Below, in pieces: positions 1 to 10,505 of a DNA stretch of 64,000 nucleotides (position 1 is the first letter of the stretch; the number at the start of each line of letters is the position of its first letter). Source of the stretch: Lunularia cruciata (lineage: Eukaryota > Streptophyta > Marchantiopsida > Lunulariales > Lunulariaceae); the NCBI GenBank assembly GCA_948567375.1, contig OX419755.1:22449001-22513000 (forward strand), read 5' to 3'. The notes under the pieces were generated by a model. It ran no database searches, had not been told where the DNA came from, and saw nothing but the letters and a program-made list of their open reading frames with translations. A program made the translations under genes and the position numbers.

Positions 1-38
1 TTGGGGATTGTCAAATCAGAGTGAGTGACAATCCCCAA
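1..38. repeat. Short hairpin at window edge
   Basis: The first 12 bases (ttggggattgtc) are exactly reverse-complemented at 27-38 (gacaatccccaa), giving a 12-bp stem with a 14-base loop. Part of the unit recurs as an imperfect direct repeat starting at about 50. It may continue to the left of the window. The role is unknown; it could be the edge of a small repeat element. Confidence 0.5.
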
Positions 39-832
39 TGTAAATTAGTGATTGTCAAATTAGAGTGAGTAACGTATAGGAGAGTCATAATTCGAAAAAG
101 TCTTACCTTGCAACATGTATGAAACTAATTCGACAATTTGTTTCGTAACATTACCCTCTTGATCTAATTTGTATTAAATATTGCTCAATTTTACATGGAA
201 AAAAGTATACATGGTCATCATTCTCTCAAGTATCTATAGAGACACGAGAAGTTTTATACTCTCAAATAGGTGGGGAATTCCAATCCGAGCCCACCAAACA
301 GTTATTCTCCGAAGGATAGATATACTCTTCTGTCTAAAGACATATATGGTTATCATGGGCTTCTAAAGAGATCTGAGAAATTGATATCCCTCAACCAGGC
401 AGGGAGTTCTTGTCTGAGAACACCAATAGTTAGTCTTACTTTTCTTTTAATAGCAATTATATTTGCATGTTTATATGACATGGATTTATACCCTAATCCA
501 TATCGTTGGTTACCTACCTCTAAGAGCAAACTAGGCTCTTTTCCCCTTTTCGAACCCCATCTTCCCTCCTCTCTTCTTTAGATTTTCATCTTGTTCTTAT
601 TTTACTTTCCTCTTTGAGCTTCCGATAAGCGCTTTCTATGGCCTCTATAGACTACGTCTAATTTTCCTTTGCCTTTGCTCTACAATCACATGGTTATGTT
701 TGATGTTTTGTGTTATGCTTGTCTCCCTACTAATCTTAGGGAGGTTTTTGTCAGGTACGTCTCACCCCCTTTTTTATTTCTTCTTCTGCTCATTGTATTA
801 CATTTTTCTTTAGTTCCTTTTCTTTTCCAACC
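39..832. other. No recognisable gene
   Basis: AT-rich, pyrimidine-rich sequence. The short open frames at 181-366 and 270-581 show no motif I recognise. The last 200 bases may be a decayed upstream extension of the LINE that becomes readable at about 833, because a LINE reverse transcriptase should have further domains there, but I cannot read them. Confidence 0.4.
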
Positions 833-1046
833 TTGATTATTCTCTTCACTCTCTCTGGCTCTCCTCCTTTCCTTTACTTCCAGCATGGTGGTTCACAAGA
901 GGGAGTCACCATCTTGGAGTCAGCTGTTGGTACACGTCAAGAGATCCTTTTGGAGGGATGGGGTCTTTATTTGCCATGGCTCACTTTAGAGCTCTTCTAT
1001 CTACTACTTTGGCCATGCCAGGTTGTGTATTTCTCTCCTTGGCAGA

Positions 1047-1126
1047 CAATACACACATCATAGGCCTTGTAGATCAGATTAGGCAGATATACACACATCA
1101 TAGGTCCTATAGATCAGATTAGGCAG
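1047..1126 (+). repeat. 40-bp tandem duplication in the LINE RT catalytic box
   Basis: Two adjacent 40-base units (1047-1086 and 1087-1126) share acacacatcatagg and agatcagattaggcag with three or four differences. The unit lies directly on the THII(I)GL stretch after the RT catalytic motif. Since 40 is not a multiple of three it shifts the frame, which explains why the RT reading frame changes here. Confidence 0.85.
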
Positions 1127-1465
1127 GCCTTTGACTACTTGACTACCGAGCTACATCTAGTAGGCTTGAGAGTCAAGGTGTCAAAGTGTAGGGCATGGTC
1201 CTCATTAGGTATTCCTCCCCACCTTGAGCTTGCAGAGGGGTGTATCACATCCAAAGATGGACTTTGTGTTCTTGGAGTGCCAATAAGATCGGAGGATTTT
1301 GTCACATGTTTCTTAGACATTGCACTTGCAGAGAATGTTCTCCATGTAGATGACCTTCCATTACTAGGAGATCCGCAAGTGGCATTGGTAAACTCTCCTC
1401 CAATATTGCTCTTCGACCATCTGACCTCATCCGTATATCCTCCAATATTCATCTTCGACCATCTG

Positions 1466-1466
<1 letters not shown>

Positions 1467-1497
<31 letters not shown>
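1467..1497 (+). repeat. 31-base poly-C tract
   Basis: Uninterrupted run of C inside LINE copy 1. It sits just after a duplicated segment (tccaatatt...cgaccatctgacc at about 1399-1425 and again at 1440-1466). The other LINE copies have no such run here. Long G/C homopolymers are unstable, and the exact length could also be an assembly artefact. Confidence 0.9.
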
Positions 1498-2772
1498 TTC
1501 TATCATGTTTGAGAGCATTTGATAGGAGGATTATGGGAGTCTTTGGTAATATTATTGGACTAGGGACTTTTGAGTGTGTGACAAGGGATTTGGCATGTAG
1601 ATAGACAGCTCTGCCAATCTCATGTGGTGGGGTTAGCTTGCTATCTATGGAGGAGATGGCACCTATAGCATTTTTGGGTAGTTGGGCTCTCTCAACACCC
1701 ATACTTTCCTCTCATTTTGTGGTTGCTGATAGGCCGGTTTTGGAGACTTATGTGACAGAGGTGGAGGGAGGATCCTTTTCTCTCTAGGTGTTACTGCGGT
1801 AGATGAGAGATAGTCTATCTCCACGAGCACAAGAGGATTTTCCACCTTTTGCTTCACTATCATCAGATTGGACTAGAGGTTTACAATCTTCCCTGATGGA
1901 GTGATAGTGTGAGCATACGCTACATTCTCTCTTAGTCGACTCATCCATTCCTCAAGCTACTAGAGCACGTCTTTGCTCTTGCTCTAGCAAGGGTGTAGGC
2001 TCTTGGATCCTAGCTCAACCATGCATTAGGGCATTCCGACTTGCACCAGCTACTTTCTCTACAGCAATGAGGTTTCACGTAGGTTTGGTCTACCCATCTG
2101 CATCTTCATTACTCACTTGTGAGTGTGATTCTACACTAGATGCAGCAGCGGTCCACATGACACGGTGTCCTTTTGAAGGACAAAGAATAGCTACCCATGA
2201 TGCCATTAGGAGCATAGTGTTTGTTATGACATGAGAGAGTGGATACTTGGCTTGGATGGTGCGTTTGTATGCTTTGCAGCAACACGTGTCAGGGCAGACT
2301 TATACTTGGTCCAAGATGATCAGGTGACAATAACGGATGTTGTGGTTATGGATCCTACATAGGATATAGTTTTGGAGGGAGTGATTACCCATCTCCTTGG
2401 ATGGGCGGCAAGTACAACAGCAGGTCGCAAGGTCTCCAGGTATAGGGGCATGCAACGAGGTCACCTCTTTGTTCCTCTAGCTTTGGAGTTATATGGAGCA
2501 ATGGACACGGCATTTGACACATTTTTCAGGGAATGCACAAGAACTTATCATGTTAGGCGTCAAGGGGTACCACTCTCACATTCATACTCTGTAGCATATT
2601 TAGACAGTGTGTGTCCATTGCTCTATAGAGGGCAATGGCTGGTGCAATCCATAGGAGAGCAATCACATTGAGTGATGTTTCTTTGGATGCTCCAATTGTG
2701 TGTAGGCCGTACAACTTGCATAGCTTGGATATCTTAGGTGCGGTAGGGCAGATTTCTCATATAGACTGTATT

Positions 2773-2785
2773 GGGGCTTAGCCCC
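2773..2785 (+). other. LINE 3' stem-loop, copy 1
   Basis: ggggc-tta-gcccc: a perfect 5-bp GC stem with a 3-base loop near the 3' end of the LINE. The same stem occurs at the matching place in copy 2 (19214-19226) and copy 3 (53138-53150, minus). 3' structures of this kind are what LINE reverse transcriptases typically recognise to start target-primed synthesis; that role is inferred. Confidence 0.6.
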
Positions 2786-2870
2786 ATGTTACATTTTTTG
2801 TCTCTCCCTTGTACGGTTTGATGGGGTCTTCCCATCCTTCATTTTCCTATGTAGTTGCCTTCTTCTCTTC

Positions 2871-4880
2871 ACTAAAACTTCCTAAAACTTGGTTTTCTAC
2901 TCTTCACATCAGGTTGCCTTACTGAACTTGAGCACTACCTAACATTGAGTGTCTAATTTTTTTCTTAGCAGCCTTTTTTTCTCATCTCTTCTCTCAACAT
3001 CTTTATTGGCTTTTAGCGGCACCTTGGGAAACAACCAAGTTTGCCTTGGCATTCATGAGTTTTCAAGCAAAAAGAGTGTACAATATGAGGGGTACTTGCA
3101 TTGACACTTGCTCAACTACTTGAGCATTACTGAGGCATTTATGAAGTTGTATGTTCTTTCATGAAGGTTTACTATAGCAGCCTCCTACTTTCTTTAGTTG
3201 TTTAGAGTTTTAAGACTCAAGCTTCCATAGCGCTTCCTATTAGATACTCTATCTATTCCTCTTTTGATTTGCTCTACTTCCCTCATTCTAACTCTTGATC
3301 TGTTGACTCCTTGATTCTCCAAGCTTCTACATGACTCTCAACTTCTGTTTATCTTAATCTTTCTAGTTTGGCTTGTTATGTCATTGGTTTTCCTGATGAT
3401 TTTATTTCTCTACGTGCGTTGTTCTTCTACTTCTGCTTTTTTATGCATGCTCCTTGTATATAGGTGTTGCTCTTTGAATTTTGGTATTGCTAGTTGAGAA
3501 TTTTCATAGGTGCCTTGGCTTCCAATTTGCTATCAATTTATTCTATTTGTTTATAATTGTTTCTCATTAGCTTACTTTGCAAGTTCTTTATATGAGTTGA
3601 CTCCTTTTTTTCTTAGTACACATAGGTTGAAAAATTTCTATGTGTAGTTAGATATGGTAGATGGTGGATAATACAAGTTATTTATGAATTATCTTTCATC
3701 TCCTTTTTGCATGTATTTTTTAGTCAGTTCTGCTTTCATTTTATTGCCATTTCATTGACACTTCATTTAATGAGTTCCGGATCTCTCATTCCTCAAATGG
3801 CTTCTATCCTTGTATATCCATATCAACACATTTTTGAAATACCCAATAAAAAATTTACTGTGATTTTTATTGGAAATTATGTTTCCACACTCATTTTTTG
3901 ATATTTCCACACCTACTACAAAGTTTAAAAATTAGATTACACCTCTTGCAAAGTTGGTGAATCTTTATTAGCAAATTTTTAATTACTCTTTTTATGTTTC
4001 CACATCCCTCCCAAATTTGGCAGTGGATTCCCATGTGTCCCAACATAAGTAAGTGCTAGAGCTCAAAGTAGGTACTCTAGAGCTCATCATAGAAGTTGTT
4101 TTTTGTGGTAAATCTCAATCCCAAACATGAGGCGAGTACTTTAGAACTATCTTGGAAATATGCATCTAGGAAGAAATAGGTGATGGTGTTCATTTGAGGA
4201 GCTACATTTTGTGGTAAAATTTGAACCCTAACTTCTCTCTTTGTTTATTATGGATTTGCTCTATTTGATCACCGTAATAAGTCTATTATCTCCTTTCTAT
4301 TACGTGATGTTCTTAACATAACTGAAATTGCAATTAAGCTGCCAACCATTTGACAATTTTCATGTAGTAATAATATGATTTTAGTCATTTTTAGGTGCAG
4401 GAGACATTGACTAGTTGTATTTTGATGCATTTGTAAGATTCATTTTGAGCTACTTTGAAATTTGTGTTTCATAGCATAGTTTGCTATAAATGCTTTTGCT
4501 TCTTTGTCCAAGTAGAGTAGAGGGTCATCCTTATTGCACACAATTGGATCCACAGGCACCTTTGACACTATCAAATTTCATGTACTTGATACTTGGTAAC
4601 ATAGGTTACCATACTTATGATTGAGTATAAAGTTGTCTCATATTCTCTTGATAGTTCCAAAGATGGATTGAGTTGGCTAGCTAGGACCCTTTCTATTGAT
4701 TATCTTCATTGGCATATATTGCACGTTCTTTTGTAGAAATCATGATGTCTCAATTTTAATGAGGTATTTGAGTTGAGTTTTGTCTTTGCTAGTTAGTTTT
4801 CCCACTTCAAGTAGATATATGAAACTTACCTAGTTTATGGTCTACACCTTCCTCCTATAAGAATGTCTAAGACAAAAACT
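2871..4880. other. No recognisable gene, AT-rich
   Basis: Pyrimidine-rich, low-complexity sequence without a coding signal. A phrase around gatatttccacacc (3880-4020) returns in the opposite orientation at about 9995-10080, so this is probably dispersed repeat debris. Confidence 0.4.
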
Positions 4881-4943
4881 AACTTCTCTATGATTTGAGA
4901 TTGGTAAGGTGTCCCCTTACCAATCTCAAATCATAAAGAAGTT
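4881..4943. repeat. 29-bp-arm inverted repeat (hairpin)
   Basis: The left arm 4881-4909 and right arm 4915-4943 are reverse complements with one mismatch, separated by only 5 bases. Transcribed, this would form a near-perfect hairpin. No coding context is visible. It could be a decayed fold-back element, or less likely a small-RNA precursor. Confidence 0.85.
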
Positions 4944-6280
4944 AAAATGTGCAACAACATAATGTAAATACATTACTTGTTGATTTTCTCCATTGGTTAA
5001 ATACCTTACTTGTTGCCTCATTCATCTCAAGTATTGCTCTATATGCATTATGATAAGTGCAATTAATGATCAAACTTTGTTTTACACCTATGTTAGGTTA
5101 GTTGCCATTATATCCTAGGTGTATAAAGACATGTTACATTATTATACTTTAATTTATAGTGCACAAAACTTGGTGGCTGCCACACCCTAGTTAGTAGCTC
5201 ATCAATTTATAGGAGTTATATATAGCTCACAAAGTACACAAATTTTTCTACTTGGTTATGTTCTCTTGGGTTAAAGGTCTTCTACAAAGTTTGGTTTGTG
5301 TTTTTCATATCCTTACTTCCTCATTAACTTGATATCATTATCTCCCGGATTATAGTATAAAGCTTTGACAAGAAAGCTTTGAAAAGGAAATATTTGGAAA
5401 GCTTAACCACTGACATGAATCCTTTTTAGTTAATCTATGTATATGCATCAAGTCTTGCATTATAGTTTGTCATGTTCTCAACATATGTTTCCTCATATTA
5501 CACTCCATAACTATTTTCATGTTGTTATCACCTTTAGCACTTACGGATAAATTTATCTCAACCTCATCTCTTATAAAGCTCCTTCCACCAACAACCTTCA
5601 ATTTATCCCTAGGAACCCTCATTCAAGAACCAAGGAAGAAACTAAGGACAAGACCATGGAATAGACAATGTTGCCTCCACCGGCAAGCTTCAATGCATCC
5701 TTAGAACTCCTCACTCAAGAAACTAAGGACTAAGCCATGGAGCAAAGCTACTTCATAATACAAAGTAGGTCAAACAAAAAACACCATATACTTTAAATGT
5801 GACCATGGAAGCACTTATCATAGTCGAATTAGCCTGAAAATTGAAGCCCAAAAAATGAAAGACCAACACACGACTTATTAGATTATAATTCCAATTTTCA
5901 TGCATTAAAGATTGAAGCACATGAGCTAACAATCACCAATCCTCAACACAATCATCTTCCTTCTCAAAAAAAAATTGGCCACTTGACAACAAGACTTTCA
6001 ATGCAATAGCTGCCAAAAAATTTAAGACATGAGTTATGGCTAGGTTTGATTCCTATCAAGTTTTAGTACCTCTTCAACAAGAGCACACATCCATTTGTGT
6101 CACTACAAGGGATATTTATAACAAAAAGGAATTTTTTTGTAAAGAAGCTTTGGGTGGAATGACATCCATCTAATCATTTGTCTCTACACTAAGTGTCTAA
6201 TCTCTTGTCTCCACACTAAGGGACTATGAAGAATAGAAAATTTTTAAACCAGCTTGCCAATGTTGGTAATGTGACCCATC
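4944..6280. other. No recognisable gene
   Basis: AT-rich sequence with only short random open frames and no motif, RNA gene or clear repeat boundary. Confidence 0.4.
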
Positions 6281-6960
6281 TCATTTTGCCAATGAGGATA
6301 ATGTGGACAAAAAATAGACACCATTATTTTGGCCTGGCCATGTGTTCCTAACAGCTTGCTCAAATTTGTATTGCACAAATTGATTCAATATTCTCCTATT
6401 GAACATTGTTGGGACAATGGCAACAAACAAGACTTTCCTTGTCTGGTTTTCATTCTTGCAAAAGGAAGAGCAAGTGGAATACCTTTTGGCATTGGTAAAG
6501 GTTAGGGATCTTGTTTGCCTTGGGCAGCCTCCTCTGACAGTGCCAATGTACAAGGAACTAGGATTGATGGGTGCACTAGAATATATGTTCCCAACCACAA
6601 ACCATCTCATTTGCTTCTAGTGCATTTCAAAGAATTCTTGTCCAATTGTAAAGTTACTTTGATGACAATAAGAGGTTTGAGAGCATGTAATGCAGTGGTG
6701 ATTACTCCATTGGTTAACAAGTTTGTTGATCTTTGAGCATCTCTTCAAAGCTAATTAGAGAACCACCCAAAGATAGTGGAGTATTATTGGATCAAGCATG
6801 ATTGCCATTGAAAAAACACTTTGCTTATGCATAGACAAACCAGGTCCTATATCTTGGATCCAAATCCACATCCAAAGTAGAATATGCTTGTGCTTTGCTC
6901 AAGCAATTTCTCCAAGTCTCAACCAAGGATTTACATAAGGTAGTGAAACACATTGGGATA
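6281..6960 (+). pseudogene. Unclassified degenerate coding remnant
   Basis: Open stretches at 6399-6620 and 6515-6736, in adjacent frames, have non-random composition (for example VYVPNHKPSH-like and MTIRGLRACN strings) and continue past stops to about 6930. This looks like a decayed transposon or gene fragment, but I do not recognise the family. Confidence 0.25.
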
Positions 6961-7439
6961 GTAACTCAACATCAAAAAAGTCATGTTGTATGCATCACCC
7001 TCATCGGATTGGTTCCAGATATCTCATTCTCTTAAAATCCCCTTTTTGGAAGCCATGATTGTAAAAGTCTTGCAATTTTCTTTGAGAAAGGTAAAGTGCA
7101 ATAGATATGCATGATTGTCCTATATATTATTCTCATGTCTAATATCTCTCTTGTTCATTCATCCTTGGGGATTGTTCTCATGTCTCATAGCTAGACAACT
7201 ATAAGTTAGAGAGTAGAAGTACATGAAATCAATCCAGCTCATACTTAACCTTGTACAAGAATAAGACAAAGATCTCTTCACTTGCTCTTTGTGAGATACA
7301 ATGTCATATTGCAAAAATTTCATTCTCTCTTGTCCACTCATTCTCCTTGTTCTTCTCTGTTAACTAATATGGATCTATTGCATAATATGTAGATCTTGGA
7401 ACAATACAATATAGCTAATAAGTTTGCTTTGACTAAAGT

Positions 7440-8060
7440 TAGCAAAGGTATTAAGGCCATTAGTATTACAATGAGACTACCATACTACCTAATCATTAGG
7501 GCCAAACTAGTATCTGGTCAAAAGCTTTCATTGGTTCATATGCATCCACAATGGCTCCTATAGCTACCATTTCACCCTATAGTTTTGACAACCAAGGTGG
7601 ATTTATTTGATGCCATCAAACTGAAGTATGAGAGACTTTAGCTACCTAAACATGCAATATTTGAGACTTGATTACAATATCTTCTCCAAGAGGAGCTACT
7701 TGATATCAAGAATCCAATGGCTATGGTTACAAGAGGCTGCTCTTGGGTATCCATGGATGTCCTGAGTCTTCTATAACAAGAGATAAGTCTTCATATGAAC
7801 TCTTTGAGCCTCCTACTAATTGGCGGAAGTATGGCATCTACCACAAGGCTGGTCATGACATCCAAATGTGCAAAGAGAATGAACCCAAAAGTAGACAATC
7901 ACTGCCAAAGGTCAACAACATTGCATACAATCTGTTAGCTTGTTGGGTGTAATCTTGGATAGATGTTAAGAGAGATAGCACTTGTGGTTTTTGGGCAATG
8001 GCTTTGGCCCTCACAAACAACAAAGATGGATTGCTTCAAATCTAGCAAATGGATGGAAGT
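7440..8060 (+). pseudogene. Gag-like remnant with mutated zinc knuckle
   Basis: The frame open at 7743-7952 contains Y30-x2-Y33-x4-H38-x4-C43, exactly the spacing of a retroviral CX2CX4HX4C zinc knuckle with its first two cysteines replaced by tyrosine (each a single G-to-A change). Upstream sequence at 7460-7740 is coding-like but full of stops. I infer a decayed LTR-retrotransposon gag. No LTR or pol is readable nearby. Confidence 0.35.
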
Positions 8061-9888
8061 CATCCTTCAATATGATCAAATCCTTTTCCAGTCCATGTTT
8101 GGACTAGGTAGGCTACAAAGGTATCCATAAACCACAAGACACATGTTGCTTTTCTCACACCAACGGGTCATAGCCTAGGGGAAAATGAGTTTCTACACCA
8201 AAAATAATGATAGTTCTTGCAGAAATGCTCTCACAATAGACTGTAGTTATGAGTGAGGATGCTATGAGCTACTCTACATTACTTCCCTATACTTTTTCAT
8301 TAGACATCAAGGCCAAAGCTTCCCCATTGTGTTTGATCCATTAGCTAAACTTGATGCATTGGCAGTTGGGAAATTTTACTAGTGGTGCTATCCCTCCTAT
8401 AGAGCTGCAATGGTAGGCCAGGCAACATGGAACTCCGGCTGGGATTGCATGGCTTCAACAATCCCAAGCTAAGTTGTATACATAACATTTATTTATAAAA
8501 CCAAACTATGGTGTCTACAGTAGGTTCATGGACAAGAGAAATGGAGGGAACATTGATTTAAATTATCTTTTGTTGTTGAATATTGAAGAGAAAATAATTA
8601 TGGTGCTTTGAATAGAAGTCTTTGCCTTGAGAAAGAATATTTTACTTGCAAACTCAAAAGTTAATTAAGGAAGCATTACTATAAAGGTGAAAGTTGTAAG
8701 TTTATAAGACTCAAATGGTTCATAATTACATTGTGAACTTAAGACTATAGAAAAGTTCTTTTGAACTAGGACAAAATTGGTAGAAGTTCTTTTGGTGGCC
8801 TTGTTTTAAAGAAAATTTTAACATAGATGAGGAATATGCAAGATAAGTTTCATATTATTTTGCATGGGTTTCTAGCATGGTTGTGAGTTCAGCATTCAAA
8901 AGAAGCTCAAATTGTAGGTATTTCAAAAGAGTACACATTGATATCCTTATGTGTCTCAAATAATTGAGTGTAAGAAGATTACTGATTTTTTGCTTGGTCT
9001 ATCACCTTTGTATTCACATCTCAAAATTGATCTTTGTACAGTTCACGTACAGATGATTGTTCAATTTCCATGGAAAAGTAATATACTTATTAGTGATCAT
9101 ATGTAAATTTATGATTTAGTGCAAGTTGACCTGCCCACTCATTTAGCTAGTGAGTTTTGTAAAGAGATTTTTTTATGTCCAGGTCATGTGGCCTCCAGCA
9201 ATTCAAGTTTGTAGCTCTTAGGACTTCTAGCTTTCTCCTCACACAAACATGTTATTCAATCATGTTATCATATTCAGTTCCACTAGATCCCAATAAGTTG
9301 AGACAATTAGCCTATGCTGTAAATTTTCTGTGATTTGGAAACAATCATTTTAGTTCACTACCCTCTAATTGTGTCACCTTGGTTGGACCAGCACTAACGC
9401 TTTCTTTTGCTTAGGTTTATTGTGTATATCCCCAGTATTATATTTTGAGCTACACCTTGAAAATGAAGTGAAGAGAAGTAATGTATAGGCTTATTATTCA
9501 CTGAGTGGTTTCACACACTTACCAGAAGAGAAGAGATATACAGTTGACGGGTACATCCATTGATAAAAAAGTGGAAGGTCATTGGGTCTTTGTCCTCTTG
9601 TACCATTCTAGTTTATTTCATAGATGTGGGGAGTTCAAGAGATGTAGAATCATGATAGTTCATTTTCAGCTAACTCAATTCTAGAGCTTGCTCATTGTGA
9701 CAAACATATCAAATTCCCCTCTAAGATATACTTTGCACTGTGGATTATAAGACTCAAATTGTTGATGAAATTGGGTGCACATGCACCATACAAACACAGT
9801 CGTCTTGTACTAGGGTTTTTCTCCTTGCAATTCTCTCTAAAACATGAATGATCTCCACATGTTGCCGCATCTTTCTTGTATCTCGTTG
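8061..9888. other. No recognisable gene
   Basis: AT-rich sequence with scattered stops in all frames. The stretch around 8900-9060 could be decayed gag, but no diagnostic motif supports it. Confidence 0.3.
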
Positions 9889-9994
9889 CTCTCATCACAT
9901 TGGCAAAACCTAAGTATGAGCTGCAATTGCATAGGGTGTCGCTCTTGTCGCATTGGCAAAACCCGAGTATGAGCTGCAATTGCATAGGGTGTGG
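9889..9994. repeat. 53-bp tandem duplication
   Basis: Units 9889-9941 and 9942-9994 are nearly identical (shared core tgagctgcaattgcatagg); the few differences are mostly C/T or G/A transitions. A minus-strand open frame (9692-10069) runs through it but shows no known domain. Confidence 0.85.
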
Positions 9995-10129
9995 AAATAT
10001 CAAAAACCATAGTTGAACTCCTGCTAATCTAGGTCTCCCAAAACATGGTGGGAGATGTGGAAGTATCAAAATATGGGTGTAGAAATATCAATTCCCTTAT
10101 TATTTTATAGATTGCATTAGCAAACTTCC

Positions 10130-10505
10130 TATGTTCTATTTTTTGCAATAAATGGTAAAATAGAAAATAGAAAATGATATCTTCTTTTAAACACCCATAG
10201 ATATTTACTTAATATTTTTTATGGATTATAGTGATTGCTCTCTTATGGATTGCATTAGTCAATATCCTTGATAGATCTATGTAGCCAATGTTTGATATTT
10301 ATTTTTTGTAGTAAATTGCAAAATAAGAAACAGAAAATAATATCCTTTGTCGTTTTGTGTAGTATGGTAAAACATGAAAGAGAAAATGATACTTTTTGTT
10401 GGGCTTATGTGATATGGTAAGCTCTCGCACAATCTCTCCTAAATATTGAACTCTATATCCATAATTCCATATAACTCTAAGGGTAAAAGAATAAAGAGGT
10501 GTACT
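10130..10505 (-). mobile_element. LINE fragment 4, 3' part, minus strand
   Basis: The reverse complement matches the C-terminal and 3' region of the LINE at 833-2870: a cacctcttt...ggagttatatgga block at about 10450-10500, gagagcttaccat at about 10415, then gcaatccataagagagcaatcac at about 10230-10255. The middle is expanded by repeated units (gaaaatgata-containing blocks at 10139-10185, 10302-10350 and 10351-10402). Heavily diverged and noncoding. Confidence 0.6.

Larger units (their letters stand above)
833..2870 (+). mobile_element. LINE copy 1, reverse transcriptase plus restriction-like endonuclease, degenerate
   Basis: Decayed 5'-truncated non-LTR retrotransposon. Across two frames the sequence reads the RT B-box (GTRQ then GG), then LADN-THII where the catalytic box should be xADD, then GLRVKVSKC and a LGVP block (1139-1400). 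From about 2110 comes a Cys-Cys-His-Cys block (CECD, HMTRC). At 2290-2357 lies RADLY then TDVVVMDP, the R/K-x-D...D signature of a restriction-like endonuclease. At 2372-2671 is a conserved C-terminal region (FVPLALELYGAMDT). RT followed by CCHC and RLE is the layout of R2/R4/NeSL-type LINEs, not of the APE-type L1 and RTE elements usual in plants. Frameshifts, stops, a 40-bp duplication and a poly-C tract make it nonfunctional. It pairs with copies at 17105-19310, 53060-53468 and 10130-10505. Confidence 0.75.

Noticed and set aside
1135-1518. Glycine-rich minus-strand protein
   Set aside because: The glycine run is only the poly-C tract read backwards, and the rest is antisense to the LINE RT.
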